Source: Phlegmacium glaucopus (Eukaryota; Basidiomycota; Agaricomycetes; Agaricales; Cortinariaceae). From it: a stretch of DNA of 64,000 bases. The DNA is taken from contig MU130541.1 of the NCBI GenBank assembly GCA_015039465.1, forward strand, positions 207,563-271,562, written 5' to 3'. The first letter of the stretch is position 1. Every line of letters starts with the position of its first letter. The notes under the pieces were generated by a model. That model was given only the letters and a program-made list of their open reading frames with translations, was not told the origin of the DNA and did not search any database. The position numbers were made by a program, and so were the translations under genes. Shown here one piece after another: positions 30,785 to 42,434 of this stretch.

Positions 30785-31793
30785 TGCGATGCTGGAACCT
30801 GCGAGGAAGACGGCATTGTGACAGATCTGCGAGACGTTGCTTCATCGATGATTTTCGAGTATGTGCTGTCTAATCGATACATTCTCCGACGCTCCGCGAG
30901 CGTCAATTTATCTCAGAAATTTGTAATTAATTCTTCATCGTTTCTCACCACGCAAATTTCGATGGATTTGTCTCGTAGATTAGGTGTACCGCATTTACTC
31001 TGATCCCTACAAAATCGTATCTCATCCCATCCCGTGTATCCCAAGCCATTCCAAGGACCCTAGGATGACGATACCCCCCCATGACCCTAAGTGTATGTCA
31101 AATGAAACTCAAATTTGAGGCCACAATTGCTTCAAGTGATCCTAACTTCTAAATATTACTTCTGCCCGAATCACGCATGGCACCAATGCAGTTTCGGGCT
31201 CGCGACTAACTTATAGTTGAAGGCTGCGCCTGCAATATTGTTACCCGTCATTTCAATATGATGTAGGAGAAGCTACTTATTCCGTTCCACATGCCAAATA
31301 TTTCGGTCCTTGTGCGTTTCCCAAGGCGGCAATTACGCGTACGAGTCTTGTTGACCCTTCCTCCAAATAAGGTATGTTTCTGACCAAATAGGTATTCCTC
31401 GGTCCTCTCTTTGGCAATAAAGTTAGTATATTTAGATGGAAACACCCATAGCGCCAATGACATTCCACCTAAAAATATTACATGGAGCCATGCTTACCAT
31501 TATTGGCATTATTCCCGGTAAAGCAGTCTTCAAGCTGTGATATGGTATACCCGACGTTGCCAATTTTGCTTTTGGATTTTTACCGCCCCCGGGCCAGGAA
31601 GAGCCATATCAAACTTGGATCATTGAATCCACACAAAATCCATGTATAGTATCAACGATAAATACAACACCAATTCAAAGATACTCTAAATAAAACCCTT
31701 TAAATACGAGCTAGCGTTTTGGTTTAAGATCCGGGGCTGAGGAAGATAATCAACATGTCAGCTGTCAATGCAACAACAATACAAACGGTGGAC
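30785..31793. other. intergenic region
   Basis: No coding sequence recognised. Holds the second copy of the dispersed repeat (31198-31263) and the 3' flank of peroxidase A. Confidence 0.4.
31198..31263 (+). repeat. dispersed ~70-bp repeat, copy 2
   Basis: Same orientation and nearly the same sequence as 26375-26440. Similarity fades a few bases after ATATGATG. Confidence 0.7.
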
Positions 31794-33734
31794 CTACACT
31801 GGGGCGACGGTAGGAGCGGGACCAGCAACGGTGGCAATGCTGGGGAATGGGAACGCATGGCACTTAGGAAGGAGTTAGCCATTTTCAATTACTATGGTGG
31901 AAGAATAACTAACCGAAACCTCGACATCAGCTTGTGAGAACGAAGCTGGGAATTTGATTGGGCCGGCGAAAGGCTTAGAGGTGGGTACGATCTGAAGATA
32001 TTTCAATCAACCACATATCAGATTGAAGATGAATAGGGCGCACGCTTGAGCAGTCAATGAGGTTCCTGGTGTTCTGTCCGAGAACTTGGAGCTTAGCCAT
32101 AACTGCCTTGAACGCAGTTGTCACGAGCTTCTGGTTGTCTATATAATGAATTTCACAGATGAGATTTTAAGGTATGAATGGCTTATAGAGTGGTTTACTC
32201 ACTAACACCTGCTTGCCAGAGGCAGGCGGTCCTTGGGTCTATTTTTCACTTATTAGACAAAAGAGGAATCTCATCGGGGATCAGTCTAAAACCTACCGCG
32301 AGCAATCAAGAAATCACTCTGGAGACGCATTTCTCCGACAAGAGGTGCCAAGACCTCACCGGGTTGCGATCCGTTTCCGGGGAACGAGGAACCTTTCAAG
32401 AGGACCTCGAGGAAGATTTGAGTGTCGCTAAATAGGAAATTCCATCAACACTGGGAAACAACGACAGTCGGGAATGTCTCACAATGTGCCAACAGTGCTG
32501 TAAGGAGGACAAGTCAGAGACATGGCTAGTGAAAATGCAATACAGAACTTACGAGTCAAATGGAGTTCCTGGGATCGTCTAAAAATGCAGGAGGATTAAT
32601 GGTCAAATCAATTGGCAGAACAGAGTTTTATCATTATTTACCGGGTCGACTTTGTCCTATGGTGACATTCAGTATTTGTATTTAAAAAATGGGGAAAAAA
32701 GGGCCAGAACGCACAGCAGCAGCAATTGTGTGAGATGCGAGCAATGCGACGATTTCAGGTACTACGAAACCAGCATCGGCGAACCTCTCAATGATAGCGG
32801 TGACACTGTCTGTATACTTAGTTAGAATCGACAAAGTGACATATATAGACGTTTAAATCGTACCTGTGGGCTCAGGAACAGTGAGATCCGGAGCAGGGGC
32901 GAGAGGTGGGGGACGACCGAAGAAAAATTTGAGGCTCGGGGCACCAGGGCAGTTGGCAGTGCCGACAGCTGCGGCAAGGTGGACGCTAGGTAAAGACAAC
33001 GTTTAGCTCCCTGTGAGTAGTCATCATCAGGAAGTACTAACAAATCGCCAGCGCTCAGTCCACTCTGCTGGAAGACAGGGAATTGACGGGAGGTTATGTC
33101 GTCGATGCTGCGATACTACATTGTCAGATAACAAATGCAGGTTAAGGAAACTAATTTGTACCCGTCGTTGGCGTCTGGAAGAAAATGTATCAGCTTGGAG
33201 ATGCATGAAGATTATTCGCTACTTACGGAACGCAGTTTCGGTTGCGTTGAAAACGAGGATGGAACCATCAGCTCCTCCACCCCTAGGTGATAAACAGCGT
33301 TAAAAGAAGTTGAATGGTGAGACTAATAAAGATACTAACTTTCCACCTAAAGAAGATAGATTATTAATTCGAATTTCAAAAATGTCGAGACAACATACCA
33401 TGTATGGAGAACCCAATAGCATCGTGGAAGGCAAGACGAAGAGCAGAGTGTGCCTATGTTGATAGGTACATTAATGGCGTGAGGTTGACAAATAGAGACA
33501 AGAATTAATACCTCTTCACCACATTCACCACCATCAAACAGATTGGTTTGGAGCAGTTCGACGATTGGGACCAAAGCTAATGTGGATGGCGTAAGACAAG
33601 ATACATTCATGAAAGGATGGATTTTACTGACAGGCACAAGTAGCGTCTGCAGCGCGCCCGGTGACTGCTGCGTCAGCGAGCTTGACGGCTCCAAGGGCGA
33701 GAGTTACAATAGCTGAGAGACGAGAGAAGACCAT
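31794..33734 (-). CDS. class II peroxidase A (atypical Mn-peroxidase, ESD type)
   Basis: A secreted haem peroxidase that reads through 17 exons without a frame break. It starts [20 protein letters not shown] (signal peptide, then a short propeptide). The distal haem side is R-L-A-F-H-D-A and the proximal side [11 protein letters not shown]. By alignment with versatile peroxidase, the Mn-site residues E36, E40 and D175 are Glu, Ser and Asp (CGEEAHSALR, AAAD). The W164 position is Ala (EIVALLASH), so no long-range electron-transfer Trp. Ca-site and haem-pocket motifs GGGADGSI and IPGTPFDS are present, and the C-terminus is GPAPTVAPV. Six Cys can form three of the four usual disulfides; the C3-C15 pair is missing. 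Expected role: H2O2-dependent oxidation in lignin or litter decay. Exon 1 ends before GTCAGT; a 7-nt exon is at 33340-33346. Confidence 0.88.
33340..33346 (-). other. 7-nt microexon of peroxidase A
   Basis: GTGGAAA flanked by TTTAG and GTTAGT. Needed to keep frame between FSIHG and GGADGSI. Confidence 0.75.
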
Positions 33735-35602
33735 TGTGTCCGACTAGATAGATGAGATTGGAAGTTGGAAGGAGCTTGGAGAGTATCCTGAAGAGTCAGA
33801 ACATTGAATTCATGCCCTTTATATACAAATTTTTACAATCCAGAGATAGGGAGGTATTAGTCTTGAAATAACCATCCGGAGACGATCACCATCCAAATGA
33901 GTGGAACTTCGTAAAACGTGTGAAAGGTGACCTTGAGAGAGACACGCAAGCTGAGTGGAATATTAGCGGGACAAAACAGACCGAGGTTCAGTTCTTCCAC
34001 GCAGACGATTTTTAGGACAGGATACCGAAACGCTGTCAAATGTGTCAAGCCTGTCCAATACGAGGTCGGATGGATATGGAACACTGGACGTCGAGGGCTG
34101 TAGTGGTTAGAAGGAGCTAGGAAAGGATCTTCAACGGTCACCACTCTTGCCATAGATTCTTTCTATACACCTTTTCTTGTGGCCTCGTCTACCTAAAATA
34201 ACCGCCCAAACATAGTGGTCCAGTAGGGTCCAGTTGACTTGTATATCTAAAAGTGGGATATGCGAATGACAAAGATAGGTAAAGTGTTGGGAGTTATAAA
34301 TGGAATTACACACGATGCTATAAGTAGAACACTTTTGTGATGTGTTTCTTTCACGTTGACGAGAGTTAGAAAACCAAAACAGCGTCAAGAAATTTTTCAA
34401 GCGCTGACAAGCCGACATGATCGTACGAGGTGTGGTAGGCAAGAAATTGATACCTGTGCACGTCACGGTCACTCAGCCCACAATATATTACGTTTCTAAT
34501 CTCTTGGAGCCGTGGTTTTAATACGTGTCAAAGCCTTACTTCGACTATGAAGGCCTAGGTGAAGCTGTTGCTTGATTATTGATTAAACACCTTAACAAAT
34601 CAAAAAGGGAGGATTTAATCTGCAGGCGAACCGGTAGTATAGCCAAACTACTTCTCATCATTTTCCGCCGGGTTCATGCCGCCTTGATTCGGATCCCGGG
34701 TTAGGCAATGACCGCAGCCGCTGCTTGTGATTCAGTGTACGCCGGTGACTCGGAGGACAAGATAAAGACATTATCAACCACATTGTCACTTGTATTCCTA
34801 TGGAAATAGCAGGGATATTTTCTAGACCGAAATTATGGGTCTGGGTGGAATAAAAATATCTCCTTCGGACCCGGACGCTTATTTTTGAAAGGGTGGAATG
34901 CCGGATGCAGCCGGAAGTGGAGTCCGAAAATCCATGTGCGTCAATCCTCTTAGTACAAGTATTGTCGGAAAACATGTTTCATAGAGATATATTTTCCCTG
35001 ATTATCGATTAGCAATGCGATAACGGACTAGCCGTGCTGGCCTTTGAAGTAGCCGAATGCGTTATACTTTGAAACGTGGAGGGTGTTTCGAGTGCAAACT
35101 GATTTAGTTGTCAGCTGTCCGTAGTTAAGAAACCCATTACAGGTAACACTCTGAGACTTTATATGATCTACTGGGTGTGTTTGTTCAAGGTTCCCTTCTA
35201 GCATTCCTAGTGTTGAACAGCAATCCCCTCTCAATAGGTGCTGTCAATATTGAGAAGAAAACAGAGCTCGAAGCGCCCTACCAAGCACAAGCTGCCTTTG
35301 GACATGCATAATGGGATTGAGAAGGGTTAAAGGATGAGGGTGTAAATAACTTGGAGAAAGGGATGATGATATTTTCAGGCTTGAGAGTTTCTCTAAATCC
35401 GTGTTTATAATATTGTATGTATAACTATATATCTACGCACAATCGTAGAAACAAGACTAGTAAATTTGGGTAAGTAAAGTTGGGTATATTATACTCATTA
35501 ATTTGTGACAGTATGTAAAAATGATGTCAACAATTTTTTACGGTATCATTGTTATCAGTGTCCATCTCTCTGCAATATCAATATCTTCGTCGAAAGCCAA
35601 GT
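33735..35602. other. upstream region of peroxidase A, no gene recognised
   Basis: Contains the TATA box of peroxidase A. The minus-strand ORFs at 33857-34153 and 34131-34472 lack recognisable domains and I leave them out. A possible degraded gene cannot be excluded. Confidence 0.35.
33817..33825 (-). promoter_or_regulatory. TATA box of peroxidase A
   Basis: TATATAAAG on the minus strand, about 83 bp before the ATG. All four peroxidase genes have a TATA box at this distance, followed by a similar leader containing GACTCTTCA or a close variant. Confidence 0.7.
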
Positions 35603-36821
35603 TCAAAAATCAATACCATTGTCTCTGCTCTCCGGGCGTGCGATACGTCTAGTTTCAGGAATGGCATCTGGATCTTCAGGCGCAAAGTGCAAGCTGAGGT
35701 TGGCACTGGCAGCTTCTACCATGGACTGCTCGTCGTGGAAAGACAATGCCATTGACACCCGCACCTGGATAATTGTAGGTGTTATACCCTAGCCAGATCC
35801 ATTATCATGTTGGAAGTAAAATAAGAACTAAAATTGAACTCACCATAAGCATCTGGTGAATACCGATGGTCAAGTAAATAGCTTCAAGGGCACTGTCCTT
35901 CGACATAATATGACACACAAGCATAACCATTTGGAACGCCAACAATGTCATGCCAGATTCAATTACTATGAATATGACGGACCGAAGTTTACTCCCGGCA
36001 GTAGCTTGCTCGTACAAGGTGGGCTTGATTGCCCGGTACACCTTGACGATCCTGATCGTGATTAAGCCCGTTACCAAAGCATTCACAATTAAAGACATGC
36101 CGAAACCTGTAGGAGCTACAATCAGCTCCCAGTTAACAATTTGGTCTGGTCCAATGTGCACTGAGCCGATATTAGATAGATAAGTGGCTGTAGGCAATAA
36201 TTTTGAGTCAGTCAGTGAATGAAGATGAGTTGACTGACGTAAGAATGCGATTGTCAAGATTGAAGGAATGATCACGACATAGATATTGCAACTCCATGCA
36301 ACCCAACAACGGTAGATCTTTGAATATTTGGATGAATAAAATGAATTATAAGTGGTTTATGTGCGTACTAGGATAGATTGAGAGATGAAGTCGCAGCAAC
36401 CGTGTATTGCGATTGAAATGACATAAACGTAGTACGGTGCTACTGCATTGGTCTCTGGGGTGCTCTGCACAACTGATTAGCGCAAAGAAGATTGCCATTG
36501 TTATGGTCGGAACGGTTACTTACTGAGGGCATACATGCCAGTGCTATATCGAGGGCAAAAGTAGCAACGGATAAAGTATACAGAGCACAGTGAGAATAGA
36601 AAATGATATTTTTCCTCTTGTCGATGCCTTCTTTTGATGCCTGGTATTGTAAATATATGGTGAATATGGCAGAATAGAGTCCTGGGCAGGGGTAATGTTG
36701 GACTGCTTTAGCGAGGGCCTTGAAATGTGTAGAAGAGATAAATCATACCGTAGAAGAAGCCTTCGAGACATAATCCGAGGAAGTTTGTTATTAGAAAAGT
36801 CGGATACGGAACACTCGACAT
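35603..36821 (-). CDS. seven-transmembrane protein of the Agaricomycete-specific family
   Basis: Six exons fit exactly in phase: 36821-36749, 36681-36524, 36464-36369, 36317-36239, 36187-35844 and 35788-35603, giving 311 residues. It starts MSSVPYPTFLITNFLGLCLE. Hydrophobic segments include FLGLCLEGFFYG, IFYSHCALYTLSVATFALDIA, YYVYVISIAIHGCCDFI, NIYVVIIPSILTIAFL, ELIVAPTGFGMSLIVNALVT and LRSVIFIVIESGMTLLAFQM. The motif IYRCWVAW, a GIDKRKN loop and the soluble tail SMALSFHDEQSMVEAA are typical of a large family of 6-7 TM proteins in mushrooms that are GPCR-like in shape but uncharacterised. The perfect phase of all joins argues for an intact gene in the plasma membrane. No ligand or pathway can be assigned. 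Confidence 0.78.
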
Positions 36822-38631
36822 CGGGTCTTGTCTGCTCCACATCTTCCTTGCTGTTATATATGAGCGTAGCATCAATCGAAAATATAACGCGTGAAATAAA
36901 ATTTGATGTTAGCGGATGATCTTCAAGACTATCGCTGTCAATATTAGGACTTTCAGTCAGGTAAGAATGCATGCCGTATTCCCGTGTATACACGCCAGCT
37001 AACTAATTTGAAGGAGAAGGTGGGGACGCAACTCATTTGGCTAACTCGGGGTAGGACGAGTGATTTACGAAAGATATTTGATTTTTTGGTCGGTCAAACT
37101 CGTCATTTTTCTATAGAATCCATCACGTTTCACAGTTTCCATCGAAAATGAGGCAGATTCCGCCGCGTATGTGAGGTCTTGGTATCACGGAACTTGAAAA
37201 GATGAGCCAGCAATGTCAGCGTTAATATATTATATAATCATCTTACGACTCGCGACCACCTGGACCACTGGCTATATCATATCATTTGCTATGGATCAAA
37301 AAGCAACGCGTGCTTTGGTGCACTTGCCAACAGACTAGTCCGATCATGAGGATGGTTACGATGTTGAAGGCATATGACACTACCAAACGTGTTGGCGTTT
37401 CTGCAGTCATCATAGCGCGTGAAGAAGCCACAATTTCAATAGATGCAAACAACAAAAAATGCGACCCCGTCGACTCCTCGTGGGTCTTACGATGAGAACA
37501 CACCTAATAGTTTCTCTTTTTATCCCACCCTTAGCATTTGGTACGACTAGTCTGGCACTCGACATTGGCACGCCACCATCTGGTCTCCGAGCGCTCAGGG
37601 CCTCAGACCTCAAGCCCTGATCGGCTCGCACCGTTCTCGAGAACCTCGAATCCCTGTTCGCCCAAAAATACTAAAGTATACTCAATGCCTCGAACATCCG
37701 AAAGGGATTAAATGTGTATCGCGGCCATCGAGTCATTGCCATGGAAGAGCTTGATGAGGCAACGATCATCTAAGATGTCGGATTTCTTGATGAAAACTGC
37801 GCAGCTTGATTGATGCCAATGGGCGCATTGATGAAAATATAAGAGTAATTGTATTCTTGCGTAATTGGTAGCAATATACAAAAGTCTAAGCTAGTCTAAG
37901 GCGCTAGGGTCGGGGAATCAACGTTTTACAGGATCAGCGAGATCTTAAGTATCGATGGATTCATCACCATGCGGAGCCGTTTTTAGAGATGGTCGATACG
38001 AGGTTGGACACCAGCCTAGAGAAAGATATACCAAGTCGGCACATTGATAAAGCTCCTCATCAATAACATATGACATGGCTCAAAAACCACCCCTCAAAGT
38101 ATCGTCTACCATTTTGTCCACGACCTAAGTGCCAAAAAAAGAGTAAATTCCCAAAAATATGTGTGGTGCTGATGCAATGCTGCGCAGATGTCGAGGACGC
38201 CAACTCTGAGCTGTGGGGCTTGACCTTTTTTGGACAAGATGACATCGATACGATCTGTCCGGTTCAGAGGCTTCTGAGTCATCTGTCGGGGGTGACCAAG
38301 GATCCCTCCAGGACGGAGAACGCAGTGTTGTACAGTGATGACTTGTGGTTATGGTCGTGATGGTTATGGTCGTGACCCCAGCGACTCGGATGACTGATGG
38401 AACCAAGAAAGCCGGGCACTTAGTGTCAGCTTACCATCGAGCAGAGTGTGCGGATTCAGCCACGTAGCCTCATTCACCGCTTTGTCCGACGACTTCTCCA
38501 AGTCGATGGATGGATGGGCCCATGCCGAAAAAATCACCTGAATTACCTGCAGAGTACAGGCATCGAATAATCTTGTACGAGCAGACTAGGACAGAAACAC
38601 AAAAAAGTAAGAGTGCAAAAGTGAAAACCAA
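36822..38631. other. gene-free stretch
   Basis: No convincing gene. Short ORFs near 37282-37631 and 38070-38406 have no recognisable features. May contain degraded repeats. Confidence 0.35.
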
Positions 38632-38713
38632 TTCGGGTACGGGGAATCGAACCCCGAGCTGCCGCGATCTGATGAATGAGAGGCGGCAATGTTAGCCGTT
38701 ACACCATACCCGA
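38632..38713 (-). tRNA. trnE: tRNA-Glu (CUC) with a short intron
   Basis: The minus strand folds as a tRNA. The acceptor stem is TCGGGTA/TACCCGA (7 perfect pairs) with A as discriminator. The D arm includes GGTGTAACGGCTAA. The anticodon stem is GCCGC/GCGGC and the T arm CGGGG-TTCGATT-CCCCG. The anticodon loop starts C-T-CTC-A, giving anticodon CUC with U33. The loop is longer than seven bases, so a 10-nt intron after position 37 is inferred. Without it the length is 72 nt, normal for tRNA-Glu. The B box GGTTCGATTCC is intact. Confidence 0.85.
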
Positions 38714-39485
38714 CTTCAAAGATGGAAAAAGAAGCGACATAATCATTAACGAAATCCGAGATGAACAAATTTTCACGTTTGGAATAGCCTTTGATCAATC
38801 CTCCTGAGTCGAAAACTGAAACGTCTAAAGCATCATCATTTCTGTAACCTCAGGTTTAGGCTAGAACCGCGAGTTCCGATGAAGCAGCTTTCATGATGTT
38901 ATCACAGAATCGGAGGTATCGCACAACCGCGAGTTCAACCGAACACCATTGGATAATGTACTAGGGTGACTAGACCGGTCGATAATAATGTCTCACTCTC
39001 GTAGTGCCCGAGATGGTCACATGTAATCACGTGTTTGAGTCCTACCTAAACTGACACTACATTTGTAACTAGCGGTCGACTTCGTCGACTGAAACCTTGC
39101 TGAGGTACTAAGAAAATTTGATACAATCGATTTTACGCATAAGCAGACTAGGTTGAAAATAAAATAGAATAAATAAAGCGACGACATCGTCAAACACTAC
39201 ATAAGAAAATACTATTTGTTTTCTTTTTTCTTTTTCTCCGAAGGCCCTTCGGCGATGGTGGTCTCGCCGTCAGTTGCGGTAGCCCTTCGTCCTCACCTAC
39301 TGCCCTTTTTTCCTGTCCGCCTTCGAAAAGACTTGTTCTTGTTGAGAGGGATCATGCATAAGTTGATAGTTCACCTGACTCGTTTCGGTATTTAAACAGC
39401 TGACAACGCCTACATTGGATAGTCTCTCGTAGACAGCTTCGATATATGTGATGTGACATGAGTTATAGATCACGATATATGAAGT

Positions 39486-39949
39486 CTGTTGTTTACCGCG
39501 CCCCCAAACCCGTGCTAGAAAATGTTTATGTAATCTTCGGACTTCGAAATCATCTTCATCTCCTCTGAGCGCGATAATTGAAGTATCTTTTCACCTGTTT
39601 TTAGAGAGAAAGTATTTCTATTGGATCCTTAAATGTATTATATATATAATTTAGGAGTATCTGAGGCGATGTGGATGCTTTCGCGAAAATTAGGTGCATG
39701 TCAAGTTGAGCTCCAAATCACGTGCACCACTTTTGGCTTGATTTCCTACTGACGAGGAAGTCACATAAACACCCATCCTCCCAGCCCCAAATTTTAATTT
39801 ATATGGTGCCTAAGCTAAATATAACAACTTTCACACTAAAAAGTAGCAAAAGGCCTCTGTTGTCGCGTGAGCTCGACGCGACGATAATTCAAAGTCCGAA
39901 GATTACATAATGATTTTCTAGCACGGGTTTGGGGGCGGTAAAAACAGGA
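39486..39949. mobile_element. foldback element with ~55-bp inverted repeats
   Basis: The sequence around 39494-39552 (CCCCCAAACCCGTGCTAGAA, GTAATCTTCGGACTT) recurs inverted at 39886-39949. The two arms differ at only a few bases. About 340 bp of unrelated sequence lies between. Likely a non-autonomous DNA transposon; I found no target duplication. Confidence 0.55.
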
Positions 39950-39979
39950 CTATACATTGGATGCGGTTGCGACCGCTGT

Positions 39980-40249
39980 CACTGCTGGCACCCAACTATA
40001 TATTGCTTAGGTAAATGATTGGAAAATTTTTTGATCATTGTTTAAATTTTTGAAATGTCCCCTGTTACTGTAAATAATTTGTAAATAGTCACCAACTTCT
40101 AAATAAGTTAATTGGAATTACCTTATTTAGAAGTTGTCACACATTTTCAAATTTTTTACAGTAACAGGGGACATTTCAAAAATTTAAACAATGATCAAAA
40201 AATTTTCCAATCATTTACCTAAGCAATATATAGTTGGGTGCCAGCAGTG
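39980..40249. mobile_element. CACTG-ended foldback MITE, 270 bp, TSD TGT
   Basis: The ends CACTGCTGGCACCCAAC and its reverse complement start arms that pair along almost the whole length (39980-40249), so the element is one long hairpin around TTAATTGGAATTA. It is flanked by TGT on both sides (39977-39979, 40250-40252). CACTA/CACTG termini plus a 3-bp duplication fit the CACTA (EnSpm/CMC) superfamily. There is no coding capacity. Confidence 0.75.
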
Positions 40250-40787
40250 TGTTAAGCTTAAAATCAGAAACGCAAGAAAGCTAAATCCGAGGGTTGCATT
40301 ACCTGGGTAGAATGCATTGACGGCACTCATTTGATCTTTTTTTTTTGCTGGGTGATTGGGAAGGAAGGTTGGTCCCTTTAGCATTAGGCTTTTGTAAGGG
40401 GACGGACGGTCAGCTGCGTGCTCAAGGATCTTGATTTGAGTAGAAATAGCAGTAAAGGTGTTGCTGGTGATCGCGTTCGTCCTCTTATCCCTCATAGTAG
40501 TGTCTTAATTCAAAATAGACGAGAACTAACGAGCCTCTGAGGGAGACCTCTAGACATTGATGAACTTGTGGTTAGTATTGAAAGCAGGTAATGGAGTGAC
40601 CCGCCATCTAGATATGATGTTGTCGAACATTTCTTTATATTTGGCAGTAATTGGGCATTTGTCCAATCTTCGTCGTCTGTGTTCAAAGTGTGACTGCAGC
40701 GCATGACCACACGTGCTGGCACGTGTTTAGCTGTCTTCATGAATTTGTGAATACACGGGCAGTTACTTGAAAAGCTTGCTCTTTTTG

Positions 40788-42351
40788 TAGGGCTACCAAA
40801 GTTCGGTTCAGCTTGGTTCTTCACTATTTTTGAAGAACCGAGAACTGAACTGAAAGGTTTCTAGCTGAACTGAACCGGAACCGGAACCGGAACCGATAGA
40901 ACCGGTTCTGTCAGTTCGGTTCGGTTCCAGGACCAGTTCGAACTGTCGAACCGATGAAAAAACCTCATATTGCTGATACTTCAATTGTTTTTCATCTTTT
41001 AGCGGTAAATCATACTTGTTTATTCATTTACATTACTATAAATTTACCAGTATCCTAATAAAATAAGATTAGTAGAGCAGATAGGTGGTTGTTGAGTTCA
41101 TCGTCATTCATTCAAGTTGTTCATCTATCATAGCTTATATTAGAATTAAAATTAAAATGACTCCTCCGGTTGCCATTCACTCATTACGGTTCATCCGTCG
41201 TTGTGTTCGTTTGTCGTTCATCAGCATAATTGTTCATCGTCACCGTTTGTTCGTTGCTTGTCACCTTTCTTCGTCGTTCGTCACCTTTCTTCGTCATTCG
41301 TCACCTTTCTTCGTTGTTTGTCACCATTTGGTCATCAATCCTCACCATTTGTTCATCCTTCGTTACCGTTTGTTCATCGTTACCGTTTGTTCGTCGATTG
41401 TCATTTGTGGTTCATCGTTGTTCGTTATTTATTGTTGTTCGTTCATCAGTGTTTGTTCGTCGTTCTCTGTTGCAGTTTACATTAGAATTAGAATTTGAAA
41501 TAAAATTTAAAAAATACCCCACTGTTGTGTCTGTCGTCCATGTCCCTATGTGTTGTTGTTGTAAATGACAGTAAGTCATAGTCGTTCGTCCTTGTTTGTC
41601 ATCCGTTGTTGTTCATTTGTCACCATTCATTCGATATCGTTCGTCTGTCGCAGTGTCCGTTGTGTAGCTCGTTGTTCCCTGAGTGGTGACATGGAGAGAC
41701 GATGATATGGTGTAGGTGGCGTCAGGATGATTGTTCATCATTGTTTGTCCTCGTCATTCGCTGCCTTTCGTCCACGGGGGATTTTGGGGGATGTTATTCT
41801 AGTAGCACCTAGATAATAAAAATAGCAATTGTTAGTATTAAAAAAAAAGCAAGGAAGAAAAAAGAAAAAAGAAACTTAGTAACATCGTGTTGAGAGGCTT
41901 CTCAACACGAGTCATTGTTGGTGGTGATGGTGGTTTGTTGTTGTTGTTGTATCTCAGCGTTGTGGTTCGTTGTTGTTGTTGTTGTGGCTGGCATTGTGGC
42001 TGGCATCGCCGTCGATGGTCGTGTTGAAACTTGAAGAGTGAAAAAAATAAGCGCGCGTTAATGTAAATAATTTCAATCTCCGACTCCCGAAACGTTGCTG
42101 TGGGATCAAAACACAATATTTCATTGATAATTGAGTCAAATCTTTACAGAAAATTTATAAAAAAATATGTATGGCTAGTTCAGTTCGAACCGGTTCGAAC
42201 CCGGTTCTCAAATTTTTGGAAGAGCCTGAACCGTGAACCGGAACCGACGGTCCAAAAGCCTGAACCGGAACCGGACTGAACCAAACTTTCGGTTCGGTTC
42301 AGCCGGTTCCGGTTCTCTGCATCGGTTCTGAACCGAACTTTGGTAGCCCTA
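40788..42351. mobile_element. hAT-like non-autonomous element with 8-bp TSD
   Basis: The left end TAGGGCTACCAAAGTTCGGT and its inverted copy at the right end are flanked by the perfect 8-bp duplication TCTTTTTG (40780-40787 and 42352-42359). TAGGG-type ends with an 8-bp TSD are hAT features. Subterminal regions (40850-40950 and 42180-42340) are crowded with GAACCGG/CCGGTTC motifs in both directions, likely transposase sites. The interior is simple-sequence DNA (41080-42000). No transposase is encoded. Confidence 0.82.
41080..42000. repeat. TCGTTCATC/TTGTTG-rich minisatellite inside the hAT-like element
   Basis: Degenerate tandem units such as CGTCACCTTTCTTCGT and TTTGTTCATCGTTACCG fill about 41200-41480, and a TTGTTG microsatellite lies at 41935-41990. 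ORFs here are repeat artefacts (Ser/Val/Phe/His/Cys-rich). Confidence 0.7.
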
Positions 42352-42434
42352 TCTTTTTGCTGCGGCCACATATAGATTGAGCGCCCTAATAAGTGTTTAA
42401 GTTTTAAAAAGGAAAGAAGGTGGCTGCAAGCACT

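Noticed and set aside
33347..33694. A 115-codon minus-strand ORF in peroxidase A, with similar ones in B, C and D
   Set aside because: It reads through introns of the peroxidase gene. Splicing at GTCAGT and TTAG gives the peroxidase product instead.
33857..34472. Two minus-strand ORFs upstream of peroxidase A
   Set aside because: No domain or repeat support and no matching ORFs upstream of the other peroxidases. Left as possible but unsupported.
41085..41568. Three overlapping ORFs of 94-137 codons on the plus strand
   Set aside because: They translate the TCGTTCATC-type minisatellite inside the hAT-like element in three frames, with biased Ser/Phe/Val/His/Cys content.
42180..42340. GGTTCGAACC motifs looked like tRNA B boxes
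   Set aside because: They are part of a dense array of CCGGTTC/GAACCGG repeats with no tRNA stems around them.
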